In this document: in pieces, positions 11,801 through 23,642 of the stretch
Numbering within the stretch: the first letter of the stretch is position 1
Layout of the letters: every line of letters starts with the position of its first letter
Origin: Taxillus chinensis
Taxonomy: Eukaryota > Streptophyta > Magnoliopsida > Santalales > Loranthaceae
NCBI GenBank assembly: GCA_023512835.1
Contig: CM042092.1
Span: forward strand, 52,334,400-52,398,399
Direction: 5' to 3'
DNA length: 64,000 nucleotides
The notes under the pieces: model-generated
The model's input: only the letters and a program-made list of their open reading frames with translations
What the model was told of the DNA's origin: nothing
Databases searched by the model: none
Position numbers and translations under genes: made by a program

Positions 11801-12666
11801 TCTGCGACAGCCGTGGTGGGGAGGAGATGCAAAGTGCGTGGGAGAGAGAAAGGGAGAGGAAGAAGACGAAGTGGCTGGTGGGAAGGGATAAGGTTGACAC
11901 GTTGGGTTGTAATTTTTTTTGTTTTTTTGTTTTTATTTTGTTTTGTTTTATGTTTCTTTCTTCTTCTTCTTTTTTAAAACAGTGTAACACGTGGCAAGAC
12001 AGGCGGGAAAACCCAAGAAAAAGAAAATGATTTTTGTTTTTGAGTTTTTAACCGGTGTCCTTCGATTTTTGGGATTGGCAGGGCAAACCGAATTTCAAAA
12101 CGTCTCGAAAAAAATTTTAGACTCGAAAAAAAATTTTAGACTCGGGATGTCGTGACAAGCGACCCCGTGTCAACTTTATTTGAAAACGATCTCATTTTTA
12201 TAGCAAGCCTGTACCGATGTTATTTATTACTAAAAAAATAATTTTATTTTTATTTTTATCCAAAAAGGCCCCGAAAGCCAATCTATACAATATATATGCC
12301 AAAATTCTCAGAACGACGAGTAGAATAGGAAAATGAGGTTCGTGACCTGATCCGGAGTGCCGTGTGAAAGGTTAATTACCATTTTGACCCCCGATGGCGG
12401 CCCGAACGCTGTTTTGACTATATCTTCTTCGTTTGACCTCAGAATTGAGCGCGGTCAATTGCGTTGATCTTCAAATTTGATTTTATATCGCCCAGGACTG
12501 ATTCTTTGTCATTTGGAGGCCGTTCAAATAATTTCTCGAAATCGGTCATTTGCGACTCAACGGTCACGACTCCGTCGTTCTGCAAAATTTCAACAAACCG
12601 AAGCGACATAGAAGGAAAATTGAATTTGATAAAATGTGTCCAACCCGGACAAAATAGGGTCTAACA
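8830..12666 (-). mobile_element. Solo LTR B of the Tat gypsy family (3837 bp)
   Basis: On the plus strand it begins TGTCATCACCGG and ends GGTCTAACA; read on the minus strand this is the TGTTRGACCC...TGATGACA LTR of the gypsy element at 30686-59389. It is flanked by a perfect 5-bp duplication, atatg (8825-8829 and 12667-12671). It holds the gagtcgccaccaactg block (8912-8931), long T-rich runs (9230-10140), and no recognisable gene. The 201-codon minus ORF at 11385-11990 is low-complexity leader sequence of the LTR. Confidence 0.88.
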
Positions 12667-14093
12667 ATATGCACAAATTTTTTCATGATTTATGAAATTT
12701 AGCAAGAACCCTAGGTTTTGGGGGAAATTCAATTTTTGGGTTGGATCTGGTGGTTTAGCATAAGATCTGTGATTAAAATCTGTGATATATACTAGTGGTT
12801 ATATGTTTCTGTGATTTGGGAGTTTTATAATCATGTATGATATGATGGTTGGGAAGTTAACCATGAAAAATCTAGATTTAAATCTAGATGGATATAATAT
12901 GAAATTACACACACACATGTTTCTATTGTTATCGTGCGATTTAGAGGCATTTAGGACGTGTTTTGAGGTATATATCGTAGTCTGTTGAGTAAAAAGTGTG
13001 TTCGTGAGCGTCTGGAGGTCACTAGGTTGATTCTAGATGAAGAACAGGCAAAAATGATAATGAATAGTGTCATCACCAGTTTTCATCCGGGCCGCAACCG
13101 AATGATGAAATGTATAGAGTCGCCACCAACTGTTTTTTGGGTGCAATTGGTCACCTGAAATGTGAGTGGTCTACATTACCAGAGATACGGGTTTGAGGGT
13201 TGGTTACGTGTAGGAAAGGATTAACACCCCCACAGCGCCCTTTCGGTACCTATAAGAGGAGGAAGTTTCTATTTGTTTTTCACTATTTTGACTGGGTGAA
13301 AACATTATTATTTTCCTAAAGTCTATGTTTTTTATTTGGCTAAGTTGTTTGTCAAAGTTATGATTAAAATAGTTTTATCCTAAATTTCTAAAAGGAATCC
13401 TAAAAGTTTTGTTTTGTTTTTTTTGTTTGAAGTGGAAAATGAAATCCTAAGGGCATGTTTGGTTGGGGTGTTTTCTGTTTTCGTTTTCAAAATGTAATAC
13501 CTGTTTTCGGGTATAAAAAATTGAAAATTGAAAACAAAAAAACTTATTTTTATTTTTTATGCCTTAAAGAATGAAAATAATATTTTATTGTTTTCAGTTT
13601 TATGTTTTTTATACTCGAAAACAGCTATCACATTTTGAAAACGAAAACAGAAAACATGTGAAACAAACATGCCCTAAGGTTCTGTTTTTTTTTTTTTTTT
13701 TTTTGCTTTGTTTTTTGCTTTTTTTGCTTTTTTGTTTGTTTTTGTTTTTTTTGCTTTGTTTTTTTGTTTTTGTTTTTGTTTTGTTTTGGAAATGGAAATC
13801 CTAAACAATTAAAATATGCGTTTTTCAAATTTTGGTTTTTTTTTTGCAAATTGAAAATGTTTGATTTTGGTGTTTTGTGAAAATGTTTTTTTATTTGAGA
13901 GAATTAGAACTACAAACTAGAATATGTTCTTTTTTTGGTTTTTTTTTTTGAAAATGTGTCCCTTTGAAAGGGTAAAACAATGAACTAATACAATAACATA
14001 TAATGTGACGTGTGTGATTCTGACATCCAAAAAAAAAAAAAACATTCACTCTTTTTTTTTTCACAACTATCTTTTTGTTTCTTTGTTTTTACT

Positions 14094-15448
14094 TGTTGAA
14101 TCAAGCTCAGAATTTGGATGATGTAAAACCCTATGTAATTTGATCTAAGACTTTAGTTGTTTTATCTTAAGTTGTTGCAGAAAATATGATCTTAATTCAG
14201 ACCTACACTCGTGAGAGCAAAGCTAAGGACAGGATACATAATTCTGATCCGGAAGAGAATGATTGTCGTCAAACACCTGGTAAATAACCAAATCTTTACT
14301 TTATACGGAATAAGAATCATTCATGCGGACTAATCACTTAAAGCTACAGACTAAAGAATCTGCGCCTAACACTTTAAACGGACTAAGTCAAATAGATGCG
14401 GAGTAAGAATCCTAGTCTACAAGTCGCACAGAGTAAAAGAAAGTATTTGCGGAGTTAAAAGGCTAAGTCTTCCACTCAATCGAATTAAGGAAACTAGACA
14501 CGGAATAAGGATCCGAGTCTTTCATAGATGCAGAGTAAGGAAGTACTTGTGCGGAATAAGGACCCGAGTCCTTTGTTCGCACAGAGTAAGGAATCCAAAC
14601 TACTCACTAATGCAGAGTAAGGATGTGCTGATACGGAGTAAGCCATCCGTTCGTTTAACTCATGTGGAGTAAGCACTCCAACCTTCTCATTCATACGGAG
14701 GAAGGAAGCGCTGACACGGAATAAGGATTCCAGCACTGAATTGATACGGAGTAAGCAATCACTGACACGAAGTAAGGATCCGAGCTTCATTAACACGGAG
14801 TAAGGAACTTTACTACGGATTCAGAAGATGCTACTTAAACTTATCACTTCGCATTCAAAGTCACTAGCTCGTTGTGTCCCGATGTAAGACAAACTCATTG
14901 AGAACCTAAAGCATCTTACACGTGGATCACCCGGATATGTGGACACAACTTTAACTGCACTTGGGAGCTCACAAAGACACTTATGCTTTGCAAACCCAAG
15001 ATCTTGAGGACCACATCCGCAGAAATTGAGGCAGAGAGATTTCCGAGGAACAGTCAATGTGCACAATGCTCGAAAGAACAAGTTCCAAGATTGTCTCTTA
15101 TTGATGACTCTATATGTAGTAACATTTGTACATTTTTGTAGCAGTTGATGTTCGTGAGTTTGTAATAATCTTGTATGTACAAGAGCTCATAGAGATCATA
15201 GAGGCTAGTGTGTGAGTCTTTTGTAAACAGTGTTAGAGAGTTTTGCAGTAGATTAGAAAGCTATACAAGCTTTAATCTGCTACTATTTTGTTGTACTTAT
15301 CATTTGATAATAAAACAAAATACTTCCACTATCTGGTTTTCTTCCGCATTGATTCTATCTCTTAACCAGATAAGTGTTGTGCCAAAGAGTTAGAAAAGAG
15401 TTTCGATAAGAGCCTATTCACCCCCCTCTAGGCTCACAGGGACCAACA
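14094..15448 (+). mobile_element. Solo LTR D of a Sirevirus (1355 bp)
   Basis: It begins TGTTGAATCAAG and ends CAGGGACCAACA, with a perfect 5-bp duplication, ttact (14089-14093 and 15449-15453). It shares with the SIRE1 LTR the GGAGTAAGG repeats (14400-14800), the acacaac...cacttgggagctcacaaagacactt block (14940-14980) and the aataaaacaaaatacttccactatctgg block (15309-15336). It is more diverged from SIRE1 than SIRE2 is. Confidence 0.9.
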
Positions 15449-15601
15449 TTACTATTGGCTATTACATATTACAACTTGAATAAAATGGAGAAAAGAACAG
15501 CGAAACAAAGAAAACGAGAAACGAAACAACTAAACGAAATTAACAGTAAGGGAAAAAATAAAATCACAACACAAATGCTAAGAATACATTAAGATAACAA
15601 A

Positions 15602-15603
15602 AC

Positions 15604-15661
<58 letters not shown>
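15602..15661. repeat. (TAA)n microsatellite
   Basis: About 19 uninterrupted AAT/TAA units. In one frame it makes a spurious poly-isoleucine ORF on the minus strand. Confidence 0.95.
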
Positions 15662-15662
<1 letters not shown>

Positions 15663-16351
15663 CCGACTTTGGCCTTGGATTGGGACTCCAGCAGTGGCAA
15701 CGTTAGCGAGAGGGCGAGTCTACAAAGACTGGTTGATTGGACTTGGGCCGGAGGTTGAACACTGCTGGCCGGAAATGCAAATGAACCTATGTCTCTCTTT
15801 TTGTTTTTTTTATTTTGGTATTGTTGCTGAAAAGAATAGAAAACATAATTGGGGGAATGAAAATGGTGTTTCAAAATTTCTGGGCTTGAAATTAGGGAGA
15901 GTATATGTATAAGTGTTGGAAAAGTGAGGAGAGAAGTGGAGAGAAAAGGAAAGAAAGAGAGAAAAAGGAATCGGACTGTGTGTGTTTGTGTTTTTTTTGA
16001 ATGCAGGAGTTGGGCGAATTTGAGAGAGAATGGCAGCAATTATTTTCGTCAGAGAGTTCCTTTCTTTTTCGTTGGAGAGGATACTGGTTTTAAAGAAGTT
16101 TGGCTGCATTGCATTGATTGCAGCAATTACTGCTGTATTATTAATCCTACTATTTTTTTATTGCCAGATTCCAGTTTCTGTCGGGGGGTTAGCGACCTGT
16201 GATTGCCTTTTTGTTTCTATGAGAGCACATGTGACAGACAAGCGTTAAAAAGCATCTACGCAGCTAATCCCATGAAGCTACAGTGAGCGCACCCGTGAAT
16301 ATTGCCAAACAACGAAGGTCAAAGGTAGGTGGAGGCTCAGATCCCGATCAA

Positions 16352-16716
16352 TGGAAGGCTCGGATTCTTACTCTGTATCAGTGGAGCCCTTAATCCGGAT
16401 CAATGTTGGCTCGGATCCTTATTCCGTGTCGATGGAGTCCTTAGTCCAGATTAATGTTGGCTTGAATCCTTATTCCGTATTAGTGGCGGCCTTAGTCCGG
16501 ATCAATGTTGGCTCGGATCCTTATTCCGTATCAGTGGAGGCTTAGTCCGGATCATTGTTGGTTCGGATCCTTATTCCGTATCAGTGGCAGCTTAATCCGG
16601 ATGAATGAAGGCTCGGATCCTTACTTCATGTTAGTGGAAGCTTAGTCCAAACTAGTGATGTCCTGGATCCTTACTCCGTGTCAGTGGAAGCTTAGTCCGG
16701 ACTAGTGATGTGCCGG
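16352..16716. repeat. ~50-bp minisatellite in LTR C, shared with Sirevirus LTRs
   Basis: About seven units of the type 'ggctcggatccttattccgtatcagtggaggcttagtccggatcaatgtt'. Bases 16669-16687 (ccttactccgtgtcagtgg) are identical to 37674-37692 in the SIRE2 LTR. Confidence 0.85.
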
Positions 16717-17324
16717 ATTTGACCACGACGCTCCGGATTTAACCCTTTTTTTATTACCCTTTTACCCCTACCTAAAATGCTAAAATGGATGAACTTTGGG
16801 AGATTATTTGGGAAGCTCCATATTCACCTAAATAGTCATTTTGGAGAATCTCGCATGGTCACATTTCCGGGCCCTTTGACTAGGGGCATTGAACGTCTTT
16901 TGGCAAGTTTGACTTTTTTCAACGAGAATTGTTTTGGCCATAACTTCTTCGTTTTACATCAGAATTGAGCTCGGTCAGGTGCGTTGATCTCCAAATTTCA
17001 TTCTCTATTCCCTGGTGTTGGCTTTGTCACACTTTAGGGGCTTGTAATAAAGGTTATCAATTTTGGGCTTCCCTGTTCGTGTCAATGTGTCCATTTTGTG
17101 CAAATTGGGGCTAACATCAACTCCAAAACATTCCTTGGTAATGGGAAATCTTTATGGACCTGTTCAACAAGGCATATGGCATGGGCAAATAAATATATCA
17201 AATGAGGCTAGTATGTCCAACCCGGACAAAATGGGGGTCTAGCAAATAGTACCCTGGGCGAACTCGAAGGGTTAAAGGTTTGAAGGGTTGAAATATCGGC
17301 AAGTTGGAGGGTCGAAGGTCAAAC

Positions 17325-17475
17325 CTTCGAGTAATATCTTCGAGGCAGAGCTCCAAAGTAGTGAGCTTCAAGGCAGATCTCCAAAGCAGTGAGCTTCGAG
17401 GCAGAGCACTAAAGCAGTGAGCTTCGAGGAAGAGCTCCGAAGCAGTGAATCTTTGAGGCAAATCTTCGAGTCTTT
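17325..17475. repeat. ~33-bp tandem repeat in LTR-A
   Basis: Four to five units of 'agcttcgaggcagagctccaaagcagtg' with substitutions. Part of the U3-like region of LTR-A. Confidence 0.8.
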
Positions 17476-18449
17476 GAGGTAGATCTTCAAGTCTGATCTT
17501 CGAGTCTTCAGGTTAGCAGTTCTAAGGGACAGCAGAACCATTTACATTAGAAACGATTACGCCTCTCCACACTTATTGGTGTTGGTGTGTTGGATGGAGT
17601 ATGAAGCCTTGGGCTTGGTGACTTGTTTGTGTTCTCTTCGTGATAGACATGTTGTGCTATGCGGTTGACTTGACAGGCTGAGGCCTAGATTGAGCTGTTG
17701 AGCTCTCGTAATGACAGGTTGTGGCCTACATGAGCTGTTAAGCTTGTGATGCTAGGGTTGAGTGCCCTGAAATGGGGTCCTGTTGAGGATTGAGGACAAG
17801 CTATCCTATGTGGATAGGCTGGGTCCTAATGTTTGTAGGTTGAGTCCTGATGATTATGTGCACTACACGGTGCACAAGTACACTGAGCATATAGTATAGA
17901 CTTATATGTTTTGCATGATGTGAAATTCTGGGGTTACCTACTGAGTTTGTAGCTCACTCCTACTTTGTTGTTTACGCTTTTCAGGTGCGACCCAAGACTA
18001 GTGGAAGACTTTCTTCTAGGAGAATGTGCCCACTACTCTAATGTATGATACAGTATTATATTCTTTATTGATTATGTATTTTATCCTGGATATGGGTCTA
18101 TGGATAGTTATATTTGCATATTGTTTGTGTGATGTGATGTCTGTATGACTAATTGACATATAGTATGCATGATGATGTATGGGAAGGTATAGGATTACAC
18201 TCGATGTATGACTATACAGGTTTACATGATTGAGACAGCACCCGCGGTGTAGTCTCTATTGGTGCTTGTCACCAACCCCTTGACTTTTCAGGTGCGGGCA
18301 AGGGAAAGTCATGTTCCTGATTCTGAGTTCCCTAGAATTTGGGGGTGTGACAAGACCGTTGGAGCCTCTCATCCAATTTAAGTAGATACACACTCACCGC
18401 CACCATCTAAACCTACAGAAGCTCCCACGCCCCTTCCTTTCTCAAGCCA

Positions 18450-19001
18450 TCCACCACAGACAAACCACAACTACCAATTGCCCATCTACTCCTTTTTTCA
18501 TAAGCACTGCCAACCTTTGTTGTTTTCATATTTTTTTAAACACCATGCATACCATTAAATCCTATGGTCCCAACCTCACATACAAATGCACACATTGCAA
18601 TCAAATAGCTTATTCAAAACATTGATGCCTCGAACTTATTGGCTACCTTGATTGGTGGGATCCCACTAAGCATCGAAATTCAAAGCACCCTTCTACTGCT
18701 TTGATTGTTAAAACAATGGAAGACAATGTCAGACACACTTCATCTACATTGTTAACTACTACAAACACTGTCGGCCAGGTGTTCACCACTTCTACACCTG
18801 GTCTGAATAGTGCATGGATAACTGATTTTGGTGTTACTGATCCTATGGCATTTGATGTTAGACAAGTCACCAATCTTCACTCATCCTCCCAAAATCATGT
18901 CTCCGCAGCTAACGGTAATACCACCTCAGTAATTAGGGAAGGGTCATCACATCTTACTAGTACTTTACATCCGGATTTTGTGTTGGTTATTCCCTCTTAG
19001 T
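18450..19001 (+). pseudogene. Ty1/copia gag zinc knuckle and protease remnant
   Basis: Around 18588-18650 the translation gives CTHCNQIAYSKH, a stop, then CLELIGYLDWW, a copia-type CCHC knuckle with its last part broken by TGA. At about 18800-18860 comes AWITDFGVTDPM, the decayed form of the copia protease active site (the D-S-G triad now reads D-F-G). VSAANGN and a region ending LVIPS follow. Integrase and RT are absent, because 19002 starts gypsy integrase on the opposite strand. Confidence 0.75.
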
Positions 19002-22000
19002 GAAATAATCGATGGCCACTAAGATGAAGTGGTGACCATTGGATGCTTTTGGCGGGATTGGTCCGATGACGTCGATGCCCCAAAGCGAGAAGGGCCATGG
19101 GGAAACCATCACATGCAACTTGGATGGAAGTACTTAGATCTTATCACCATAAATTTGACACTTGAGGCATTTGCATACATATTCAATGCAATTTTTCTCC
19201 ATGGTGACCCAATAATAGCCCATTTGCATGATTTGTCTTGTTAATGCATGTCCATTTGCATGTGAACCGCATTCCCCCTTCATGCACTTCTTTCATTATT
19301 TGTGTCGACTGTTCGTTTGTCACACACCGCAATAACACCATGTCATGATGTCGCTTATATAGAATGGGACCATCAAGGTAGTAATTGGATGCCGACCTTT
19401 GGATATTTCTTTTATTAGACTCAAAGGCCCTCTGCTGGGTATTCTTGCTTGAGCAAATATTGTCTGATGTCATCAAACCAGGGCTTTTCCTCGGTATTTT
19501 CCTCAATGGCCATACAATATGCAGGAGTATCTTGTATACGGATATCGAAAAACTGAACTTCCAACTTTGTGTCTAGTCGAAGGAGGGAGACTAGAGTGGC
19601 TAGCGCATCAGGAATCTGGTTGTATTCCCGGGGCATATACTCGAATGTGATGTCTTCGAATTGCTCGGCTAACTCCGTAACGTGCTTCCGATACGGGATT
19701 AATTTGTGGTTTCGAGTCTCCCATTCTCCCTTTACTTGAAAAATGATAAGTGCAGAATCGCCAAACACTCGTAATTTTTTTATTCCTGTGTTAATTGCTT
19801 TTTGAAGTCCCATCACATAGGCCTCATATTCTGCTACATTGTTTATACAAAGGAAGGTTAACTTTGCTATCATTTGGAAATGTTCACCTTTTGGGGATAT
19901 CAAGATGGCCTATACGTTGTGCCCCAAGAGACTGGAGGCTCCATCAAACCACATAGTCCGCATGTCTGATACTTCGGCTATAATGATGTTGATGTGCTCA
20001 TCTGGAAATCCAATAGTCATAGGCTCGTAATCTTCTAGTGCTCTGTCTACCAAGTAATCATCTATTGCACTTCCTTTTATGGCTTTTTGAGGCACATAAA
20101 TGATATCATATTCCGACAGGATCAACTTCCATTTGGTGATTCTTCCAAAAATGGATGATTTTTCTAATAGATACTTGAGCGGATCATGCCTCGAAATCAG
20201 CCATGTTGTATGATAAAGAGTGTATTGCCTCAATCGTCTTGTTATCCACATAATGGCACAACGTGTTTTTTCCAATGGTGTATAGTTCTTTTCATTGATG
20301 GTGAACTTCTTACTTAGATAATAAATGGCATGCTCCTTCTTGCCTGTAGAATCATGTTGCATCAAGACACAACCCATTGAGGACTCCTGAACAGTCAAGT
20401 ATAAGATCAAGGGTCTGTCTAGTACTGGTGGGACCAAAACAGGTGGATTAGATAGATATTGCTTGATCCTATCAAAGGCTTCTTGACACTTGTCATTCCA
20501 AATTACGGGGTTATTCTTCCGTAACGTCTTGAAGATAGGTTCACATGTGGCCGTCAATTGTGAAATGAATCGAGCAATGTAATTTAATCTCCTGAGGAAT
20601 CCTCTAACCTCCTTGATGGTCCGTGGTGGGGACATCTCTTGGATAGCTTGAACTTTATCTGGATCAATTTCCACTCCCTTTTGGCTCACAACAAAACCCA
20701 ATAGTTTTCCCGACCTGGCTCCGAAAGTGCATTTTTCGGGAAACAATTTGAGTTGATATTTTCGTAACCTGTTGAAAAGCTTATGGAGTACTTCAATATG
20801 ATCTTCAGTGCTCCCCGATTTGGCTATCATGTCATTTACATATACTTTGACTTCTTTATGCATCATATCATGGAATAAGGTCACCATGGCTCGCTAATAG
20901 GTTGCCCCTGCATTCTTCAGACCAAAAGGCATCACATTATAACAGAATGTGCCCCAAAGTGTCGTAAACGTAGTCCTCTACTTGTGTTCGGGGGCCATGC
21001 AAATCTGATTATAGCCTGAGAATCCATCCACGAATGAGAACAAAGCGTGTTTTGCTGTATTATCCACCAGGGTATCAATATGAAGAAGCGGGAAGTTATC
21101 TTTCGAACTAGCCCAGTTCAGATCTCTATAATCGACACACATGCGGACTTTGCCTCCTTTTTTCGGTACCGGTACAACATTGGCCACCCATTCTGGATAG
21201 TGGGAGACACTTAGGAAACATGCGTCTCATTGCTTTTTGACTTCTTCTTTAATCTTCAGTAGCATCTCCGGTCTCATTCTTTGCAGTTTCTGCTGTACTG
21301 GCTTGCACTCTGGCTTCACTGGTATGTGATGCTACACTATGTCTATGTCTAATCCCGGCATATCTTGGTATGACCGTGCAAAAACATCAAAGTAGCTCCT
21401 TAATAGCTCAATTAATTGCTTCTTGATGTTGCCTCAATTCTCTTGGTTCAGTTGTCGTCCCCAAATTCACTGTTTCTATTGGGTCTTCACTTAGAATGGA
21501 CAAGCGATCATCCCTTTCCAATAGGCGTATGATCTCTCCCGATAGCTCGGGTGTCTACCTCATTCTCATCAGCTTCAAAAACTGGCTGCTGACAGTTTGG
21601 ACTTTGGTCAAACCTCAGGCATCTCGTTTCGCTTTCGCATACTATGTTTTCATTGACATTGTGATACCTACTTATAAGAGAATGACAAGTTGGTAACCAA
21701 ATATGATATACATATGTTATGAATGAAATACACCATGAAAGATTTGAAAAAGTACATTTTATTGGAAAGCTTTTAATAAAACAAATGTTCATAGCTTTAA
21801 AAGACATTAAAATAGAATACATTAAATCCCGTTGATTGTCCGTCTCTTCTCTTGAGAATTCAATCATCCTTTGGTCCATGAGTTTTTGCACCACCTCGAA
21901 AAACTCACTACATTCTTCGATGTCATGTCCCTACGACATCTTGTGGTATGGGCATTGTTTTTCCATATGTACCCCCCTCTCTGCTTCTAGTATGTCTTTA

Positions 22001-22785
22001 GCTCATACATACCCATGCTCTTGTTGCAATTGAAACAAATACAGCTTCTTCATATGTATTTGTGAAGCCTTCTTCAATTGTCCTTCGGTCTCGATACTAG
22101 CCACATTATTGGAGTGTTCTGGGAGAGGGTTGCTGTGCACATTTGACGTCCTTGTCATGGTGGAAAAATCCAACCAATTTGCATCTTTCAAAGCCTAGAC
22201 TTTCCTTTTGAACACTATGTAGTTTTCAATATCATGTCCTGCTCCATTGGCATGATACTCGCATCTGGCATCTAGTTCTTACCAAGCCGGGGGAGGAGAC
22301 CTTATTTCTCACAAGGGTGTAGGGAGTACCAACCTTGCTTCTAAAAGCTTGGGGTATAGTTCAGCGTAAGTCATAGGAATGGGATCAAACTCTTGTCATG
22401 GCCGACGAGGGGCCTGATTTGCTCCTGCATACTAGGTCTTGGCCCTTGGTTGCACCTGTCCTTGGAATACGGGTCTAGGTCCTTCCAGAGCCGACGCCCT
22501 TGGTTGCTCTTGGTATGTTATTCTCGGTTGAAATGGATTTGGTGCTATTGGATATGGAAATGAAACCCCTCCTTGTGGTAAATAGGGAGTGAATTGGGAA
22601 ATAGGAGCAAGTGTAGCATAGGCAGCTACTAGTGATCCTCTGTAGTACCCTGGTGCTTGGTAAAATATTGGTTGTATTGGTGGGTGCAATTGGTATACCA
22701 GGTTGGTCTCATTTTCCTTCTTCTTTGCTGGTGGTTGAAATGTTTTTGATGCTTTGGCCACATCACCCTTTAGTATTGGCATCTT
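19002..22785 (-). pseudogene. Inverted, internally deleted Tat-lineage gypsy fragment (gag-RT-RNaseH-aRNH-IN)
   Basis: Read on the minus strand, 22785 to 21850 matches the gag C-terminus and knuckle region of the gypsy at 30686-59389 (KENETNLVYQ; MVQKLMDQRMIEFSRE). Then, without a protease, RT follows (MCVDYRDLNWASSKDNF at 21140; YVND at 20831-20842, a change from YVDD). Next come RNase H (CVLMQHDSTGKKEHAIYYLS), the Tat-type second RNase H (MWFDGASSLLGH near 19950; YMPREYNQIPDALATL near 19630), and the start of integrase, ending at 19002. Gag joins RT directly near 21835, so the protease is deleted. There is no LTR at either end. Frameshifts and in-frame stops make it non-functional. Confidence 0.85.
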
Positions 22786-23642
22786 CACAAAATTCTATGA
22801 TTTCCAACATATTTATACAGGGGACATAATAAGCTTTAATCATCTTCTAGCTAATAAGGTAGACAAAGAAAGTATTGAAGAAGTTGCCATAATCGTGATA
22901 TTAATAGCCCATATACGAACCGAACAAAACATCACGTATTCAAATTATAGCTTGAATTCTAAAAATCATAAACATATTTTAATCGAAATCTAACCAACAG
23001 AATTTTACCAAATCAAAGCCTGATGATTCAATAATAAGGTGGCTCATAGTAATTCCAACTCCAATAGTGTATATTTAAGTTATTGTTAAAAAACTCGTAG
23101 TTGGACGCAAGTTGTGCAACATGACTACAACCTAAGCACAGAGCAATCTCAGGCAAGTTGAATGCGATCAAAATATATCAGGACAGACACATACAAGCCA
23201 ACCTGCCAGCAATGCCTAATATCACTTGTAGGATTAAAACCCATAATCTAAAACTAAACCTTACATCAAATCATCAATAATCAAAACAGAAGAAGGCATA
23301 CCTGATTCAGCCATGATTAATTGAATGATTTAGAGACTTCTATGATTCATCTTCCAAATCGACACGCCTGAGTTCCTTAGAAGATTACCCACTCTCTCTC
23401 TCTCTCTAGCCATAGAATTATATAAAAGTTAATTTTTAAATTAACTTTTTATTATTTCTAATTAGACCTATTAGCTAATAAAAATAATAAATCGATCACT
23501 GCACATTAATATTCATATTTTTATTAAATGCATTTAAGTCCAATAAACCTTAAACTTCATCAATTCACTTTTAATTAAACTTACTATCAATATGTTAAAA
23601 TCCAACAACTAATAATTGTAAGTGTATGTTGCCAAGAAGTAG
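22786..23642. other. AT-rich stretch between gypsy fragment and PUB gene
   Basis: It contains a possible short first exon with promoter (separate entry). A candidate second exon begins near 22800 on the minus strand and is cut at 22785 by the gypsy junction. Otherwise AT-rich, with no ORF of note. Confidence 0.5.
23302..23424 (-). other. Possible orphan first exon with TATA box
   Basis: On the minus strand, TATATAA (23418-23424) lies about 105 bases upstream of ATG 23314. The coding piece reads MAES and then a consensus donor, CAG|GTATGCC (GT at 23301-23300). About 500 bases on, a candidate acceptor (ATCATAG, near 22798) is followed in phase by EFCEDANT before the gypsy sequence starts at 22785. 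This would be the 5' end of a gene truncated by rearrangement. The evidence is splice-signal and phase agreement only; the product is not recognised. Confidence 0.25.

Larger units (their letters stand above)
13068..17244 (-). mobile_element. Solo LTR C of the Tat gypsy family (2817 bp plus a nested LTR)
   Basis: It has the same termini as LTR B (TGTCATCACC...GGTCTAGCA on the plus strand) and a perfect 5-bp duplication, aatag (13063-13067 and 17245-17249), different from that of B. A Sirevirus solo LTR (14094-15448) interrupts it. It carries a TAA microsatellite and a 50-bp minisatellite. T-rich runs at 13680-13790 are low complexity. Confidence 0.88.
8476..18352 (+). mobile_element. LTR-A: solo LTR of a gypsy-type element, split by two later LTRs
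   Basis: It begins TGTAAAGACC at 8476 and ends GGGGGTGTGACA at 18352. The five bases agacc flank it on both sides (8471-8475 and 18353-18357), a perfect target-site duplication. After removing the insertions at 8830-12666 and 13068-17244, about 1.86 kb of LTR remains (8476-8829, 12672-13067, 17250-18352). No internal region or second LTR is present, so it is a solo LTR formed by LTR-LTR recombination. Orientation follows its 3' end blocks, shared with the remnant at 4597-6240. Confidence 0.82.
7846..19001 (+). mobile_element. Decayed small-LTR Ty1/copia element (Ale-like), split by LTR-A
   Basis: The pieces are a short 5' LTR (7846-8055), a primer binding site (8067-8077), a leader or gag remnant to 8475, then, after LTR-A, gag-protease from 18358 to 19001. 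The two halves join cleanly once LTR-A and one agacc duplication are removed. Everything downstream of the protease is lost at 19001, where inverted gypsy sequence begins. The short LTR and the knuckle/protease style suggest the Ale/Retrofit group; this is inference. Confidence 0.65.

Noticed and set aside
11385..11990. 201-codon minus-strand ORF
   Set aside because: Pro/Ser/Lys-rich with no domain, and wholly inside solo LTR B; it is chance reading of skewed composition.
13571..13849. Phe-rich and Lys-rich ORFs on opposite strands
   Set aside because: Produced by T-rich homopolymer runs in LTR C.
15578..16039. 153-codon minus ORF with poly-Ile end
   Set aside because: Spans the TAA microsatellite and LTR C leader; no domain.
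8830..17244. LTRs B and C as the two LTRs of one short gypsy element
   Set aside because: Each has its own perfect duplication (atatg, aatag), and the 396 bases between them continue LTR-A, not a gypsy interior.
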